From Prevotella dentasini JCM 15908 (GTDB lineage: Bacteria; Bacteroidota; Bacteroidia; Bacteroidales; Bacteroidaceae), in NCBI RefSeq assembly GCF_000614065.1, contig NZ_BAKG01000004.1, positions 101,387-165,386 on the forward strand: a stretch of DNA of 64,000 nt. The letters run 5' to 3'. Under the pieces are notes generated by a model. The model was not told the origin of the DNA. It worked only from the letters and a program-made list of their open reading frames with translations, and made no database searches. Both the position numbers and the translations under genes were made by a program. Positions 49,526 to 58,921 of this stretch are shown here, piece after piece (the stretch's first letter is position 1; each line of letters begins with the position of its first letter).

Positions 49526-49618
49526 GCTGATGGTTTCTTGGAGTTGACCTTTTGTCCCTTTCTGCTGTGTTTGCCTATCGGTTTCTCCGGTATGATTGCT
49601 TGCACGAAAATACAATGA

Positions 49619-49653
49619 AAAAGGGAAGACACCGTTGTTGTGTCTTCCCTTTT
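49619..49653 (-). terminator. Terminator of htrA
   Basis: AAAAGGGAAGACAC (49619-49632) pairs perfectly with GTGTCTTCCCTTTT (49640-49653); read leftward it continues TTTCATTG. Confidence 0.85.
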
Positions 49654-49680
49654 GCAAGTTCTGTTTTATGTTGTTTCGTC

Positions 49681-51134
49681 TTACTCTGACAGCGGAACGG
49701 CAAAGTAGGCTTTCTTCCCTGTAGGATAAATGCCCTGTATATAGAGGACAGGAGCCTTGCTGGTGGAGGCAGCCTTGACTATTTTCTGCAGGTCGTCTAT
49801 GGAGTTGATGTTGTGATCGTTCACTCTCTGAATGATGAAGCCACGGTTAATGCCTGCTTCCTTGAAAGCTCCATTGTTCACTTTCAGCACTTCCAGACCA
49901 TAGGTGATGTTCAGCTGCTTCTTCATTGCCTCCGTTACCGGGCGGAACTGCCCTCCAAGCACATCAATGTCTGCCTGCTCTATCGGCTTGGTCGTTCCCT
50001 GCTCATTCTTGAGTATGATACTCTTCGTGTACTCCTTTTTCTTGCGCAGGAAAGTGATGGATACTCGGTCGCCCGGTCGCTTGCCGTTGAGAGCCTGCTG
50101 AAGTTCGGACATCTTCTTGATGGGCTTGCCGTCAACCTTGGTGATAACGTCGTTGGCTTCGAGCCCCAGCTCTGCACCGTTGCCGTCTTCGGCTACCTTT
50201 GAGATGTAGACACCCTCGTTGGTACCGAGGTCTGGTTCCTTGCCCTGTTCTTTCTGATTGTCGATGTAGGTGAGCACATCGCCTCCGGTTACACCCAGCA
50301 TGACACGTTGTACGCTGCCATACTTCTTGATATCGTCGACTACCTTGTTCATGATGGCTGTCGGTATGGCGAAGCCGTAGCCGCTATAGGAGCCGGTTTG
50401 GGAATAAAGCATGGCGTTGACGCTATCAATTCGCCCTGTGCATTGACAAGTGCACCGCCAGAATTACCGGGATTGATGGCTGCATCGGTCTGTATGAAAC
50501 TCTCTATGCCGTTGGCACCGATTCCGCGCGATTTGGCACTGACAATACCTGCCGTAACCGTCGAACTGAGGTTGTAGGGGTTTCCTACGGCAATCACCCA
50601 TTCTCCTACTTTCAGCTTGTCGGAGTCTCCGATGGGCAGGGTAGGGAGATTCTTGCCGTCTACCTTGATAAGTGCCAAGTCGGTGTTCTTGTCAGAACCT
50701 ACGATGCGTGCGGAAAACTCGCGGTTATCGTTGAGCGTAACCGTCAGCTCGTCGGCACCGTCTATGACGTGGTTGTTGGTAACGATGTATCCGTCGGGCG
50801 AGATGATGACACCGCTTCCCGTTGCTTCCCTCTTCGGGGTCTGTATTTTCTGCTGACGCGAGCCGCCATTGGGATTACCGAAGAATCCGAATGGACCGAA
50901 GAAATCTTCAAACGGGTCGCTCTGTACCTCTACGGTACGCGTCTTGGAGTTCTGTACGTATTTGATGTGTACTACCGCGGGCAGAGCTTTCTCTGCCGCG
51001 TAAGTCAGGTCAACGGGCTGACCCGGTACTACTGCCGGTACGTTTGCGGCATATACCTTGATAAATGCTCCTGTAGAGAAGGCGAGTGCCAGAACGCACG
51101 ATGCACCGAGCAGATACTTTGATAGTTTTTTCAT
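49681..51134 (-). CDS. Periplasmic serine protease DegP/HtrA family (one apparent frameshift)
   Basis: Quality-control protease of the cell envelope. A signal peptide ([24 protein letters not shown]) precedes the trypsin-like domain with His122 ([10 protein letters not shown]), Asp152 (NTDLALIKV) and Ser225 ([10 protein letters not shown]). Two PDZ domains follow ([17 protein letters not shown] and [18 protein letters not shown]). The break near 50422 (ATAGCGTC for ATAGGCGTC) separates NAQGELI from [21 protein letters not shown]. Repaired length is 484 residues. Expected to respond to envelope stress, though no regulatory site is visible. Confidence 0.95.
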
Positions 51135-51516
51135 AACGTTTCTTTTTTATTCTGTTTATTTTTAGTCATAACTTCGGAGCTTATCACATTTCCCCTGATG
51201 GACGTGCCGTATGGTTGGGCTTTTGTGAAAAACCGATGCAAATGTATGCGCAAAAATTGTTAATCTGCCATTTAGCCATTTTTCTTTATCCGAATTTAAC
51301 AGTTCCTTTCTTTGGCTTAACGGCTCTTAATTAGTGGTTGGGATAAATTTACATTCATTCAAAATTGTCCTGCTTTTTCCTTGTCATATAATGGGATGGC
51401 GGTTGTGTTTTTCAGGTATGCCGGTATGCCATCCTTGTTTTACATGCGTGTTGTGGTAGGATGAAGCCTGATAAGGGCTTGAGGCTTAGGAATTAGACAT
51501 GCCTTCTGTATGTATC
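51135..51516. other. Gene-free stretch upstream of htrA
   Basis: Holds the htrA leader. A TACATTTG-type -7 element on the minus strand near 51240 is possible, without a clear partner box. Nothing else seen. Confidence 0.4.
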
Positions 51517-52335
51517 CTATTCCTCAATTTCGGAGAGACTTCTGATAAAGTTGTTGGCAAAGTTGCTGGTAGTTTCTATTGGGGAGTATGCAATGTAGCG
51601 TATGCTCCGGCGGAGGTTTCGCCGGAGAACTGCCCCGTTGTTGCGCACAAATCCTGTAGAGGTCTGTCTGAAGTGCCATTCCTCTGCCGTATCCTTTGCA
51701 AGGTCGGACACGCAGTTGAGCGTCAGCTTATGGGCATGTGGCTCTTGGACTTCTACGAAAGGCAGCTCTTCCTGTTCAAATCCGAAGACGGCAATGAGTA
51801 TGCTGCCCTGCAGCTGTGCCATTCTTCTCAGCTGTAGTGTTTTCAGCCATTGCTCAAACTTCACGAAGTCTACCTTGTCGCCCTTTGTGCGGAGGTATTG
51901 CCCTAAGTTAATAATTCCTCCAAGGCTCATTCCCTTATTGAGCATGATGCCTATATTCTCAACGATAATCCTCAGAAGTCTTATGGTCTCTACGGACGTG
52001 TCAATGCTGTGCCGTTCTGCATAGACGATTTTCTGTAGCCGGCGATTCATCAAATGGTTGCTGAGACTGAAGTCGCTGCTTTCGGAAGTTGATGGCTGCA
52101 GGTCTTGTGTCTCGTATCGCCTTTTTATGATTTCTTTTAAGTCATTCGGAAGATTCATTCCAGATTCTCCTTCGTGTAGACGGACACCTCTTGCGAATAT
52201 ATCTGCAACTCCTTGGGCTTCTACCATTTGGTAGAGCCTGTTCCATTTGAAGGATGACATGGGTTCTACGACCGACTTTTCGTCGAAGGCACCAGTGCGG
52301 AGAAGATTGAAAAAGTTGCGTTGAACAATATCCAT
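51517..52335 (-). CDS. Conserved hypothetical protein (nucleotidyltransferase-like N-terminus possible)
   Basis: A 272-residue soluble protein. The opening MDIVQRNFFNLLRTGAFDEKSVVEPMSSFKWNRLYQMVEAQGVADIF recalls a Bacteroidota family annotated as uncharacterised nucleotidyltransferases. I see no GS-x9-DxD catalytic motif, however, so enzyme activity is doubtful. The rest is helical, with FEQWLKTLQLRRMAQLQGSILIAVFGFEQEELPFV and a basic C-terminus RRNLRRSIRYIAYSPIETTSNF. No signal peptide. Function unknown. The 3' neighbour is htrA, 382 bp away; the 5' neighbour is a LacI regulator. Confidence 0.65.
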   Translation of the reverse strand: MDIVQRNFFNLLRTGAFDEKSVVEPMSSFKWNRLYQMVEAQGVADIFARGVRLHEGESGMNLPNDLKEIIKRRYETQDLQPSTSESSDFSLSNHLMNRRLQKIVYAERHSIDTSVETIRLLRIIVENIGIMLNKGMSLGGIINLGQYLRTKGDKVDFVKFEQWLKTLQLRRMAQLQGSILIAVFGFEQEELPFVEVQEPHAHKLTLNCVSDLAKDTAEEWHFRQTSTGFVRNNGAVLRRNLRRSIRYIAYSPIETTSNFANNFIRSLSEIEE

Positions 52336-52456
52336 GGGTTTGAATTTGTAAATGAATTGAAGCGGATTGGTGTGCCGGCCAGTGGGACTTCACTTGCATG
52401 GTTCCCGTTATAGTGTCGTTTTGTTTGGGCAGGCAGGTGGCCGTTGTCTTCTTCTG

Positions 52457-53521
52457 CTATATCATGGAGCGATGATAGAAGTCTATATTTTCGCGTGTCA
52501 ACAGCTCTATGGGCATGTAATTGACGGGGCGTACTTCCTTTTTAAGGACTATAGCCCTGAAGAGTGTGTCTACGCTGTAGTATCCCTGTTGGTAGGCATG
52601 CTGTGCTATCAGGAAGGATATGCTTCCCTCCCGGAGACAGTCTGCGTTTTTGTGTACTACGTCGTAGCCCATTATCTGTATGTTTCTCCGGTTGGTCTTT
52701 AACAGGAAAGAGCCGACAATATGCGCCTTGGAGTTTAACGCCACACAATGATGTATTTCCGGGTGCGAAGAAAAGAACCGTTCCAATATGCCGTCATATC
52801 TTTTTCGTTCTTCGTCAAGCGGAAGATTGACTTCCAGAATCTCCACATTGGGGAAATTATCTTTCATGTAATGCCGGAATCCCACCTCACGGTTCTCCTG
52901 CTGTTTGCTTGGTACCTTCCCGTCCTTGGTCTGCTTCATCAGCATGATGGCCTTCTCGTCGCGGGCTATGAGCATCAGCATCCTTGCGGAAAAGCGGCCA
53001 CTCTGAAAAGAGTCTTGACCATAAAAGGATAGCGGGTTGAGTTCGGGCATGTAGGAATCAAGCAGGATAAATGGAATTCTGCGAGCATGCAGCTTGTCAG
53101 TAAAGTCGCGTGTAAGCTCTAAGGTTGAAGGGACGAGTATCACGCCGTCGGGATTCTTGCTGAGACACTCGGTATATGTGTCGACGAAAGATTCGGAATG
53201 TAGCCTGCTGTAGTACATGATTTCTGCATTGACATGGAAGTCGCGCCGCTGCTCAACGGCTTTCATTACTCCCAATTCTATCTCTTCCCAGTAAGCCTCA
53301 CTGGCATGTTTGGGGATGAGGCAGAAGAAGGTGTAACTTCGGTTATATGCCAGAGCACTGGCATATACGTTGGGTTGGTAGTTCATTTCCCTGAGTACTC
53401 TTTCTACCTTTTCGAGGGCGTCTTTTGAAACGTTCGGACGCTTGTGGAGGACACGGTCTACTGTTCCGACACTCACACCTGCACGTTCTGCTATATCCTT
53501 AATCCTAATCTTGTCAGCCAT
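52457..53521 (-). CDS. LacI family transcriptional regulator
   Basis: A 354-residue regulator. The N-terminal helix-turn-helix and hinge read IRIKDIAERAGVSVGTVDRVLHKRPNVSKDALEKVERVLREMNYQPN, followed by a periplasmic-binding-protein-like sensor domain (FILLDSYMPEL, SGRFSARMLMLIA, GILERFFSSHPEI, IQIMGYDVVHKN). The ligand is likely a sugar or a related small molecule. No carbohydrate genes lie beside it in the window, so its target cannot be named. A -7 box TACTTTTG lies about 35 bp before the start on the minus strand, facing the two-component operon. Confidence 0.92.
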   Translation of the reverse strand: MADKIRIKDIAERAGVSVGTVDRVLHKRPNVSKDALEKVERVLREMNYQPNVYASALAYNRSYTFFCLIPKHASEAYWEEIELGVMKAVEQRRDFHVNAEIMYYSRLHSESFVDTYTECLSKNPDGVILVPSTLELTRDFTDKLHARRIPFILLDSYMPELNPLSFYGQDSFQSGRFSARMLMLIARDEKAIMLMKQTKDGKVPSKQQENREVGFRHYMKDNFPNVEILEVNLPLDEERKRYDGILERFFSSHPEIHHCVALNSKAHIVGSFLLKTNRRNIQIMGYDVVHKNADCLREGSISFLIAQHAYQQGYYSVDTLFRAIVLKKEVRPVNYMPIELLTRENIDFYHRSMI

Positions 53522-53681
53522 ACGTTTTAGTAATTCTTCCTTTTTACCTGCAAAAGTACTAATAATAGTTGAGAACTGTTTCTAAGCCTCTTGCTTTTTA
53601 TTCCTTTTTCTTCAAAAAGTCTTGATTTTACTTTCCCTTTAATTTTTTTTTCGTACTTTTGCGACACCAACAACGTAATGT

Positions 53682-56600
53682 GTGGTTGTGATAGAAACTA
53701 GGAAAATACTTTGCCTGACCAGTCTTTTTGTCTCTTTGCTTGTGGGCCTGTTTCTTACATCGTGCTCACAGACAGACGGCCGGCGTGTAGACATGCTGAA
53801 TGAGCGTGCCTATGCTTATCATTACCGTAATCTTAATTTGGCGGAGGCGTGGGCCAAGAGGGCTTTTCAGGTATCTAAGGATTACGATGCTGGCAGGGCT
53901 GAAGCTGTAAACAACTTGGCTTTTGTCAATATTGTCAAGATGCAGTATGCGAGGGCGTTTTCCCGGTTGGATTCAATAGATGCCATGACGGATAATCAGG
54001 TGGAATTGCTCATTGCTGATATACAGCGGATGAGAGTCTGCCAAAGGAAGTCGAAGAATAAGGAATTTTATGATTATCATGAACGTGCTGCCCGTCGGAT
54101 GAAGCGTATCAGGGAGGAGGAGCGACTCTTGTCCGAACATCAGCGCAGGCGGATGACTTATGCTGTATCTGAGTTTCATATCGTTACTTCTGCTTATTAT
54201 TACTATGTCGGTCTTGAGCATCAGTTTGTGAAGTCGCTGGAGACGATAGAGACAGATGTAGACCTTGATCAGGACACGGCACAATATCTGAATCTGCTTT
54301 ACAATGTTGGGGCAGGTGGGGTTATTACAGGCAAGCAGCAGTCTGAAGTCAATCAGCAGGAGTTCGATTATCTTGTACGTTGCTATTTTATGGCAAAGCA
54401 GGGAAGTTTCACTTTTTGGGAAGCCAACTCTTTGCAGGCACTTAGTGAGCATCTCCAAAATCCCAACTTTCGGAAAAAACTTGTGAAGGACAATGTGCAG
54501 GCTATTAAGTTCTTGAATGTTGATGATATGCCCGATAGTCTTCTCGCAGGCAATTTGGCACAGCGTTCGCTTGATTTGGTCTCAGAGTTTGGGGATGTTT
54601 ATCAGACTGCAAGTTCTTATCGAACCCTTGCTTCCTGCTATTGGCAGATAAAGGATTATCCGTCTGCCATCGTCTGTTTGCAGAATGCGCTCAACAGAGA
54701 CAAGGCCATCGGACAAGCTCCCGATCTTGTAGCCTCAATCCGTGAGCAGTTAAGCGTGGTTTATGCGGCTATAAACGATAAGCCCAGCAGCGACTTTAAC
54801 CGTAACATCTATTTGGATTTGCAGGAGCAGACGCGTCAGGACCGTTATCTGGAATCGCGCGCAGAACAACTGAATTTGTCTGCCGGGCAGCTGAATATCA
54901 TGATTGCGGCAGTGGTTACCCTGATAGTCCTTTTGATTTCATTGCTTGTTTATTTGCATTATAAGCGTAGGAAGAACGACCATAACAGCTCTCTTCAGCC
55001 ACTTCTTGAACCACTCGTAGAGTGGCAGAGACAAAACGACTCTTATCAGCAGTCCCTTGACGAGCGTTATGAGGAGATACAGGAGGCTTATCATATCAGC
55101 CTGCTTGAGATACAGGTCAATAAGAAACGTAATTTGGAACGCCGTGCCAAGATATTTCTTGTTAACATCATCACGCCGCTGATAGACCGTATGCTCCACG
55201 AGATAGCACGACTGAGGGCAGGAGGAGAAAGTCAGGAAGTGCGTCAAGAACGCTATGAGTACATATCGGAATTATCAGACAAGATAACAGATTATAATGA
55301 TGTTCTAACTCATTGGATTAAGCTGCAGCAGGGGGAACTCGTACTTCGGATTGAAAGTTTCCCTCTCCAGCCGCTTTTCGATATGGTGGCCAAGAGTAAG
55401 ACCGGTTTCCTGCTGAAAGGTATCCAATTGAATGTTGTTCCGAGTGATGCCCGTGTGAAGGCCGACCGTGTGCTCACGCTGTTCATGCTCAATACATTGG
55501 CTGACAATGCGCGCAAGTTTACCAGTGATGGGGGAACAGTTACAATAGAGGCTAATACCGCGGCTGAATATGTGGAAGTTTCCGTAACAGATACCGGACG
55601 TGGAATGTCTGCCGACGAGGCTGCCCATATATTCGACCATAAGACGATACAGGACGACCCGGAGAGGAAGTCGCATGGATTTGGCTGATGAATTGTCAGG
55701 GTATTATCAACAAATACAAGAAGCTGAGTTCTCTTTTCTCAGTCTGCTCTATCGGGGTGAGAAGTATAGAAAAGCAAGGCAGTACTTTCTTCTTCCGGCT
55801 TCCCAAGTCGTCGGTGAAGATGCTGTTGGCCCTTATTCTGTCTGTTATGGGAGTTCTCAGTTCCGATGCAGTCTCATTTGGTTCTCGTCATTCTACTCAG
55901 CGCAGGCTGCCCGTGTCTCATGTTGCCGACCCTTTGCTGGATTTGGCAAGCATCTATGCCGACTCTGCATACTTCAGCAATATTAACGGGACGTATGCCA
56001 AGACATTGCTCTTTGCCGATACCTGCCGTTACTACCTCAATGCCTATTATCAGAAGATACGGCCTCAGGGCAAGTATCTGATGCAGCGGATAAGCGATAA
56101 TTCGTCGCAGCCTGCAGAAATAGTATGGCTTCACGACAGTATTCCTACTAAGTACAACATCATTCTGGACATGAGGAATGAGTCGGCGGTTGCTGCCCTC
56201 GCACTCCACCAGTGGCAACTATATCGCTATAACAACAAGGTATATACCCATCTTTTCAAGGAAAGTTCGGCAGACAATACCTTGGGGGAATATTGCCGTA
56301 TGATGCAGCGGTCGGAATCGAACAAGAATGTAGCTGTTATTCTGCTTGTCCTATTGCTGCTCTCAATCCTTCCCATATACTATCTTGTCTTTTACAGGCA
56401 CCGTGTTTTCTTCCGTTTCTGTCTAGAGCGAATCCAGCGTATCAATGACATTCTCCTAAGCCCGATGCCTGCCGAGCAAAAACAGCGCAGCATACAGCTC
56501 ATAGCGAGCGACCGTTTCCCCGACAAGCTGCGAAGCATACTCGACCAGATTCAGATGACGTTGCAGGCTGCCATAGAGCACAATCAGGAGACAAGACTCC

Positions 56601-57241
56601 ATCTTGAACTTGCCGAGGACGAGCTGAAACGAACTAAGTTTGAGATGGAGCAGCTTCACGTGAGCAATAATATATTGGACAACTGCTTGTCTACCCTGAA
56701 GCATGAGACGATGTATTATCCGTCGAAAATCAGGCAGTTGGTAGAAGAGAGCGACAGGCAGCTTGACTATATAGATGAACTGGCTTCCTATTATAAGGAC
56801 CTTTATGCCATCCTGTCTGCGCAGGCCACCCGTCAGGTGGATACCATAAAGTTGGAGTGTAAGGCCTTTGCTGTCTCGGAGCTTGCTTCCAATTCTGTCC
56901 GTATAGACTGCAGCGTCCCGGAAGCAAGCCTGTTGGGCGACATAGCCTTGATTCGCTACTTGTTTGAAATATTGTATAAGCAGAGCGGACAGTCCCGGCT
57001 GAATGTCTCGGCCCGGCCGAAGGGGCAATATTATATGGTGTTCAGAGTTTCCATGCCGACGCTTGGAAGCGACCGGGGAGCCGACCTCTTCACACCCAGT
57101 ATTGCGAACATCCCGTATATGGTGTGCAGGCAGATTGCGCGGGAGAACGGAGAGTCTACCAACCGCAGGGCTTGCGGCATGGAGGCTGTCTGCGTGGGGC
57201 AAGAGATGTATATAGATGTAGTATTGGCAAAAAAAGGATAA
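53682..57241 (+). CDS. Dual-module sensor histidine kinase (one apparent frameshift)
   Basis: After adding one G near 55684 (TTTGGCTGATG to TTTGGGCTGATG) this is one protein of about 1,186 residues. Order: signal with lipobox-like LTSC (Cys28); helical TPR-like periplasmic part to about 400; membrane helix about 404-428; coiled coil; GHKL ATPase with N-box (LNTLADNARKF), G1 (VTDTGRGMS) and G2 (SHGFGLMNC); second membrane helix about 713-730; second periplasmic part; third membrane helix; coiled coil; degenerate second ATPase-like domain. The canonical H-box histidine is not evident (FLVNIITPLIDRMLHEI in its place). The start is GTG at 53682. Matches the Bacteroidales kinases I recall as DUF5112/DUF5113. 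Confidence 0.82.
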
Positions 57242-57254
57242 ATCAGAAAAGATT

Positions 57255-57980
57255 ATGGATAATTTCAAAGTAATTATAGTAGAGGATGTTCCCCTTGAAC
57301 TGAAGGGGACAGAAGGAATCTTCAAGAACGACATTACCGAGGCCGAGATAATCGGGACGGCTGAAAGCGAAGTTGCCTATTGGCGGCTTATAAAGAAGCA
57401 GTTGCCGGACCTTGTCCTGCTTGACCTTGGCCTTGGAGGGTCAACGACGGTCGGTGTCGAGATTTGCAGGCAGACCAAGGAGCTTTATCCCAAAGTGAAA
57501 GTTCTGATATTTACGGGCGAAATTCTCAATGAGAAGCTGTGGGTAGACGTGCTCGATGCCGGAGCCGACGGTATATGCCTGAAGAGCGGCGAGCTTCTGA
57601 CGAGAGGCGATGTGGCAAGTGTCATGAGCGGCAAGCGTCTGGTGTTCAATCAGCCTATCTTGGAGAAGATAGTCGAACGTTTCAAGAAGAGTGTGAATAC
57701 GCAGCTTATGCACCAAGAGGCCATGATAAACTATGAGATAGACGAGTACGACGAGCGTTTCCTGCGCCATCTTGCCTTGGGCTATACCAAGGAGCAGGTA
57801 ACGAATCTGCGCGGTATGCCCTTCGGAGTGAAAAGTCTGGAGAAGCGGCAGAACGAGCTTGTTCAGAAGCTCTTCCACGAAGGTCGGGGCGGAGCAGGAG
57901 TCAATGCTACCCGGCTTGTTGTCCGTGCACTTGAATTGCGTATCATAGATATAGACAACCTGTATGCCGATGAAGATTGA
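57255..57980 (+). CDS. Response regulator with LuxR-like output domain
   Basis: A 241-residue protein, 13 bp after the kinase gene. The receiver domain is complete: acidic pair Glu10-Asp11, phospho-acceptor Asp57 (LVLLDLGLGG), Thr87 (LIFTGE) and Lys110 (GICLKSGE). The C-terminal part DERFLRHLALGYTKEQVTNLRGMPFGVKSLEKRQNELVQKLF fits a divergent LuxR-type helix-turn-helix. It is the evident partner of the dual-module kinase. In Bacteroidales such regulators are annotated with DUF5932, from memory. Confidence 0.88.
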   Translation: MDNFKVIIVEDVPLELKGTEGIFKNDITEAEIIGTAESEVAYWRLIKKQLPDLVLLDLGLGGSTTVGVEICRQTKELYPKVKVLIFTGEILNEKLWVDVLDAGADGICLKSGELLTRGDVASVMSGKRLVFNQPILEKIVERFKKSVNTQLMHQEAMINYEIDEYDERFLRHLALGYTKEQVTNLRGMPFGVKSLEKRQNELVQKLFHEGRGGAGVNATRLVVRALELRIIDIDNLYADED

Positions 57981-58587
57981 GAAAGGCGTCATAGCCCTGT
58001 TGCTTGTCGGACTTGAGGTCTTGCTGATTCTTTCCTCGTGGATTGTAGGAGCCGCCATGCCCGATGCCAATGTCAGGTCGTTGCTTGGCAACGAGGGCAT
58101 CAGGTGGTTCTTCGGGTACTTTACGGACAATCTTCAGACGCCTCTTCTGGTATGGGTCGTCCTGTTGTCAACGGCATACGGGGCTTTCGTGGGAAGTGGC
58201 CTGCTGAGGATGCTTTCCGTGCTGATAACGGGGAAGGAGTCTTTCAGGTCGCTTCATTATCGTCAGCGTATGGGACTTCGCATTGTATTGGCAGAGATGC
58301 TGCTCATGGCTTGCGTGATAGGACTGCTTGCCTTTGTCCCCCATGCCATGTTGCTCAGCATCACCGGCGGCCTGTTTCCGAGCAGCTTCTCCATGAGCAT
58401 TGTGCCCATAGTCTCCTTTGCGGCGATAGTCTGCTCGCTTTCTTACGGATTGTCCTGCGGCAGGGTAAGGGGAATAGCAGATACCTATGAGCTGCTGACC
58501 GTGGGCGTGAAGCGTTCCGCCTCCTTGTTTCCGCTATATATATTGTCCGTACAGCTCTATTATTCCTTTCTGTTCGTCTTCATGTAG
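57964..58587 (+). CDS. Membrane protein, AbgT-like fold (short)
   Basis: A 207-residue protein with five to six membrane helices. Its ATG overlaps the end of the response regulator gene (57964; an alternative ATG is at 57970), so it belongs to the two-component operon. The segment SWIVGAAMPDANVRSLLGNEGIRWFFGYFTDNLQTPLLVWVVLLSTAYGAFVGSGLL recalls the N-terminal repeat of AbgT-type transporters, but the protein is less than half their length. It could be a sensing or accessory partner of the kinase. Function unknown. Confidence 0.7.
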   Translation: MPMKIEKGVIALLLVGLEVLLILSSWIVGAAMPDANVRSLLGNEGIRWFFGYFTDNLQTPLLVWVVLLSTAYGAFVGSGLLRMLSVLITGKESFRSLHYRQRMGLRIVLAEMLLMACVIGLLAFVPHAMLLSITGGLFPSSFSMSIVPIVSFAAIVCSLSYGLSCGRVRGIADTYELLTVGVKRSASLFPLYILSVQLYYSFLFVFM

Positions 58588-58620
58588 TAAAGACATTCTT
58601 GCTTTTTTTGTTTTTTCTGT

Positions 58621-58860
58621 CATGCTGTCAGCTTTTCGCAATCGCCTGATAATGAGCCTGTGAAAAGTTAAAATTGCTGACAGGCTGACAGCATGCGGCT
58701 TGTCTTTCCCAAGGTAGCGGCGAGGGTGTACGGAGCAGCCGGACTTGTTGGAAAAGTTAACTGATTACCTTGTTTTTTCAGTGAAACGCAGGGGGAAAAC
58801 AGCCCTGCTTGTCGGGTGCATTTATACCCACGAGTGAGGTACGTTTGTACTCTATTCGTG
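58621..58860. repeat. Inverted repeat and two-module CCCACGAGTG array
   Basis: CATGCTGTCAGC (58621-58632) pairs with GCTGACAGCATG (58684-58695), with a nested GCCTGT-ACAGGC pair inside; a likely terminator of the two-component operon. Further on, CACGAGTG (58829-58836) and TATTCGTG (58853-58860) are centred 24 bp apart, the same core and spacing as the array at 6058-6122. No gene seen in 58588-58921. Confidence 0.6.
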
Positions 58861-58921
58861 GGGTGTATGGCCCCGGCTGATAAGGGCTGCTGAAATGGTG
58901 AAAGGCAAGGTGGTAGGGCCG

